Shown: positions 39,163 to 39,541 of the stretch, one piece after another | Position numbering within the stretch: position 1 is the stretch's first letter | Layout of the letters: each line of letters starts with the position of its first letter | Origin: an uncultured Clostridia bacterium | Lineage (GTDB): Bacteria; Bacillota; Clostridia; Christensenellales; UBA1242 | Assembly (NCBI GenBank): GCA_946484195.1 | Contig: CAMLSW010000006.1 | Coordinates: forward strand, 1-39,541 | DNA length: 39,541 nt | Direction of reading: 5' to 3' | Program-made: the position numbers and the translations under genes | Notes under the pieces: model-generated | The model's input: the letters and a program-made list of their open reading frames with translations, nothing else | Told to the model about the DNA's origin: nothing | The model's database searches: none

Positions 39163-39363
39163 TTGAAGGTCCACCTAAGTTTTAACAAAATAACATTCTT
39201 TGGTTGCAGTAAATTAGCTTCAGTAATATTTGAAAACGCCAGTAATTGGTATGTAACTACTTCAGCTTCAGCAACAAGCGGAAGGGATGTTGACGTAACA
39301 AATCCAAGCACTAACGCAAACAATCTTACTGGGCAGTATCTCACTTACTACTGGAAACGATAG
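39163..39363 (+). pseudogene. C-terminal remnant of a BspA-like leucine-rich-repeat surface protein
   Basis: FGCSKLASVIFENASNWYVTTSASATSGRDVDVTNPSTNANNLTGQYLTYYWKR resembles the C-termini of BspA/LRR_5 proteins; only a TTG start and no preceding repeats. Confidence 0.6.
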
Positions 39364-39393
39364 GCAAAAACCTGCAGAAATGCAGGTTTTTTG
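39364..39393 (+). terminator. Terminator
   Basis: AAAAACCTGCA-gaaa-TGCAGGTTTTTT. Confidence 0.9.
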
Positions 39394-39438
39394 GTGTTTG
39401 TTTTTATTGACTTTAATGTTTGTAATTTTTTATATATT

Positions 39439-39541
39439 TATATTATCGGAAGCCGAACTTGCTTGCAAGGGTGAGGCTGATGGTTTTACATACTATGTGA
39501 TGAACACAATTTATTGTGTTTTTGCGTTTAGCAAACTTAAA
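39439..39541 (+). repeat. Intergenic repeat, copy L (module a + module x), truncated by window end
   Basis: TATATTATCGGAAGCCGAACTTGCTTGCAAGGGTGAGGCTGATGGTTTTACATACTATGTGATGAACACAATTTATTGTGTTTTTGCGTTTAGCAAACTTAAA. Confidence 0.95.

Overview
AT-rich bacterial chromosomal segment, probably from a Clostridia-like Bacillota; the taxonomy is inferred from gene content only. Recognisable genes: parA/parB with three perfect parS sites (TGTTTCACGTGAAACA), rubrerythrin, a ytaF-like gene split by a frameshift, an ABC-F ATPase with an apparent uORF/attenuator leader, rsmG, a 4510-aa membrane-anchored surface protein (InlB/MBG-like repeats), spo0A, a coiled-coil fibre-like protein, a GNAT-ASCH fusion, a PflX-like radical SAM protein, an Smr-domain protein, a DUF1385-like/PrmC fusion overlapping prfA, and tilS. 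The most striking non-coding signal is a family of about 12 intergenic repeats (plus remnants) of roughly 135-165 bp. Each has a 5' hairpin module in two interchangeable versions, and an outer stem (ACTATGTGATG/CATCACATAGT) enclosing three small hairpins, also in two versions. All four module combinations occur, and at least one hairpin shows compensatory base changes. This resembles a modular, structured BIME/REP-like element or structured RNA. Also notable: a 61-bp-period palindromic repeat array downstream of tilS, and a GC-rich hairpin island beside a BspA-like gene remnant. No tRNA, rRNA, CRISPR array or intact transposase was recognised.
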